From NCBI GenBank assembly GCA_031267175.1, contig JAIRZP010000134.1, forward strand, positions 1 through 7,105: a stretch of DNA of 7,105 bases. The letters are read 5' to 3'. The notes beneath the pieces are model-generated. The model did not search any database. It was not told the origin of the DNA and worked only from the letters and a program-made list of their open reading frames with translations. The translations under genes and the position numbers were made by a program. This DNA is from Coriobacteriales bacterium (GTDB lineage: Bacteria; Actinomycetota; Coriobacteriia; Coriobacteriales; UBA8131). Below are positions 5,917 through 7,105 of this stretch, in pieces. Position 1 is the first letter of the stretch, and each line of letters opens with the position of its first letter.

Positions 5917-7105
5917 GTGACTGAAGCACTGTACATAACTTCCATGTCTTCCCTGGGATCCGGCATCGCGCGCACGCAAGACGGCAAGACGGTGTTTGTA
6001 GACGGTGCCGTCGTGGGAGACAGCATTGAGCCGCACACGGTTCAATGCCATGAAAGGTATGACGTGTGTGAGAGCTATGCGCTGCTGGAGCCTTCTCCCC
6101 AGCGTGTTGTGCCCCCCTGTCCCTACGCTGGAGTCTGCGGCGGCTGCCCGTGGCAGGTGCTTGCATACGAGGAGCAGCTAAGGTGGAAGCGGCAGTTCGT
6201 GGTCGATGCCCTGGAGCGTATCGGCAAGGTCGCTGGCAGCAGAGCGCTGGTAGGGGAGTGCGTGCCCTCGCCAATGCAGTGGCATTATCGCAACAAGGTC
6301 GAGCTGGGTGCCTTCACACAAAAAGAGGGGCTCTGCCTGGGTCTCCACAAGAGGGCGAGCAAGGAGCTCACTCGTATAGACGCGTGCCTGCTGTTGCCCA
6401 AGCCGCTGGCGACAGTCCCGAGAAAACTCGCGGGGACACTCACCTACAGTCTGCGAGGCGCAGAGCAAAACCTTTCGCGCGTCGCGGTGCGGAGTTCACG
6501 CAACACCGGCGCTGTCGAGTTGGAACTTTTCATGCTGCCCTCGGGGATTAATCGCTCACTTGTGTTCAAGACCCTCAAGCATAACGTGAAACTCTCCAGC
6601 TTGGTGCGGGTCATCATTGCTGGTAAGCAGGCCGAACGCAAGGTCAAGCAGGTCGAGGTCTTGAGTGGTGCGGGCTATTGGCAAGAAGAGCTGGCTGACA
6701 ACAACTACAAGGTGAGAGCGCCTTCCTTCTTCCAGACCAACAGCGCCGTTGCCGAGGCCATGATAGCCCATCTGGAAGCACTGTTGGATACGCTCGGCCT
6801 TGATGCTTCGGCGCATGTGGCCGATCTCTACAGCGGTGTGGGCACCTTTACCCTGCCGCTGGCCAGGCGCTTCAACCAGGTAACCGCTATTGAAGGCTCT
6901 GGCTCCGCAATCGGCGATCTCCGGCGCAACCTTGCCAAGGCTGGGCTTGAGGCGGAGGTCATCGGGGGCGACGTGGCGCGGGAGCTGCCCGAGCTGGCAC
7001 CGGTGGAACTGGCGGTGGTTGACCCGCCCCGTAAAGGCCTTAAGCCTGAGGCAGTTGAGGCCCTGCTGGAGTGTGGTACCTCCCATCTTGTCTACGTATC
7101 CTGCA
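5917..7105 (+). CDS. rlmD: Fe-S-dependent RNA (uracil-C5)-methyltransferase, RlmD/RumA-TrmA family, 3' truncated by window end
   Basis: 396 codons are visible and the frame is still open at the edge. The family uses SAM to methylate C5 of a uridine, in RlmD U1939 of 23S rRNA. The N-terminal 55 or so residues form a TRAM-like RNA-binding domain (LGSGIAR, VFVDGAVVGD). Cys68, Cys74, Cys77 (C-x5-C-x2-C, in PYAGVCGGCPWQ) and Cys157 match the four [4Fe-4S] ligands of RumA. The substrate-facing FFQTNSAVAE precedes the SAM site DLYSGVGTF (303-311) and acidic Glu326. DPPRKG (369-374) is the catalytic loop, and the last complete codons, YVSC, end in Cys396, the expected nucleophile. The remaining C-terminus lies outside. 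GTG 5917 is preferred because AAAGAGA (5902-5908) lies 8 bases upstream; ATG 5944 would cut into the TRAM strand. Family members also include RlmCD and TrmA-type enzymes, so the target uridine is uncertain. Confidence 0.93.
   Translation, partial: MTEALYITSMSSLGSGIARTQDGKTVFVDGAVVGDSIEPHTVQCHERYDVCESYALLEPSPQRVVPPCPYAGVCGGCPWQVLAYEEQLRWKRQFVVDALERIGKVAGSRALVGECVPSPMQWHYRNKVELGAFTQKEGLCLGLHKRASKELTRIDACLLLPKPLATVPRKLAGTLTYSLRGAEQNLSRVAVRSSRNTGAVELELFMLPSGINRSLVFKTLKHNVKLSSLVRVIIAGKQAERKVKQVEVLSGAGYWQEELADNNYKVRAPSFFQTNSAVAEAMIAHLEALLDTLGLDASAHVADLYSGVGTFTLPLARRFNQVTAIEGSGSAIGDLRRNLAKAGLEAEVIGGDVARELPELAPVELAVVDPPRKGLKPEAVEALLECGTSHLVYVSC

Noticed and set aside
6556..7086. Antisense open frame (176 codons) and other short frames inside the methyltransferase region
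   Set aside because: The + strand frame from 5917 carries all RlmD/RumA motifs in order and explains the region.

Overview
The window is a compact, almost fully coding, GC-rich bacterial segment. It holds five protein genes on the + strand and one tRNA gene on the - strand. Codon choice, the GC-rich sequence, the rrf2-hisS-aspS order and a bacterial AspRS of non-discriminating type suggest an actinobacterium, perhaps Coriobacteriia-like. This is inference from gene content; no rRNA or lineage marker is present.

Layout. Positions 1-180 are a leader with three GGTACC palindromes about one to two helical turns apart, two weak promoter-like sequences and a doubtful 43-codon basic ORF. Positions 181-1878 encode an unrecognised protein with two TPR-like helix pairs followed by an AAA+ domain that has lost every hallmark of ATP hydrolysis. 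Positions 1879-1979 carry a TTGACA box and a 7-bp dyad in front of an Rrf2-family regulator (1980-2408) with complete IscR-type Fe-S ligands. After 44 bases come hisS (2453-3772) and aspS (3769-5625), overlapping by ATGA. The 146 bases after aspS hold an imperfect copy of part of the aspS tail and a 12-bp hairpin. A tRNA-Arg(CCG) gene (5772-5847, - strand) faces aspS convergently. A 69-base AT-richer gap separates it from a divergent, Fe-S-dependent RNA uracil methyltransferase of the RlmD/RumA family (5917 to beyond the window end).

How the genes fit together. The common theme is translation: charging of tRNA-His and tRNA-Asp (probably also tRNA-Asn, by misacylation followed by amidation), an Arg tRNA and an rRNA/tRNA modification enzyme. 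Two proteins, the Rrf2 regulator and the methyltransferase, keep Fe-S ligands. The regulator probably controls its own promoter and, by co-transcription, hisS-aspS, which would tie aminoacylation to Fe-S, redox or NO status. The most unusual item is the pseudo-AAA+ protein at the start. It has no recognisable catalytic role and could be a scaffold or adaptor.
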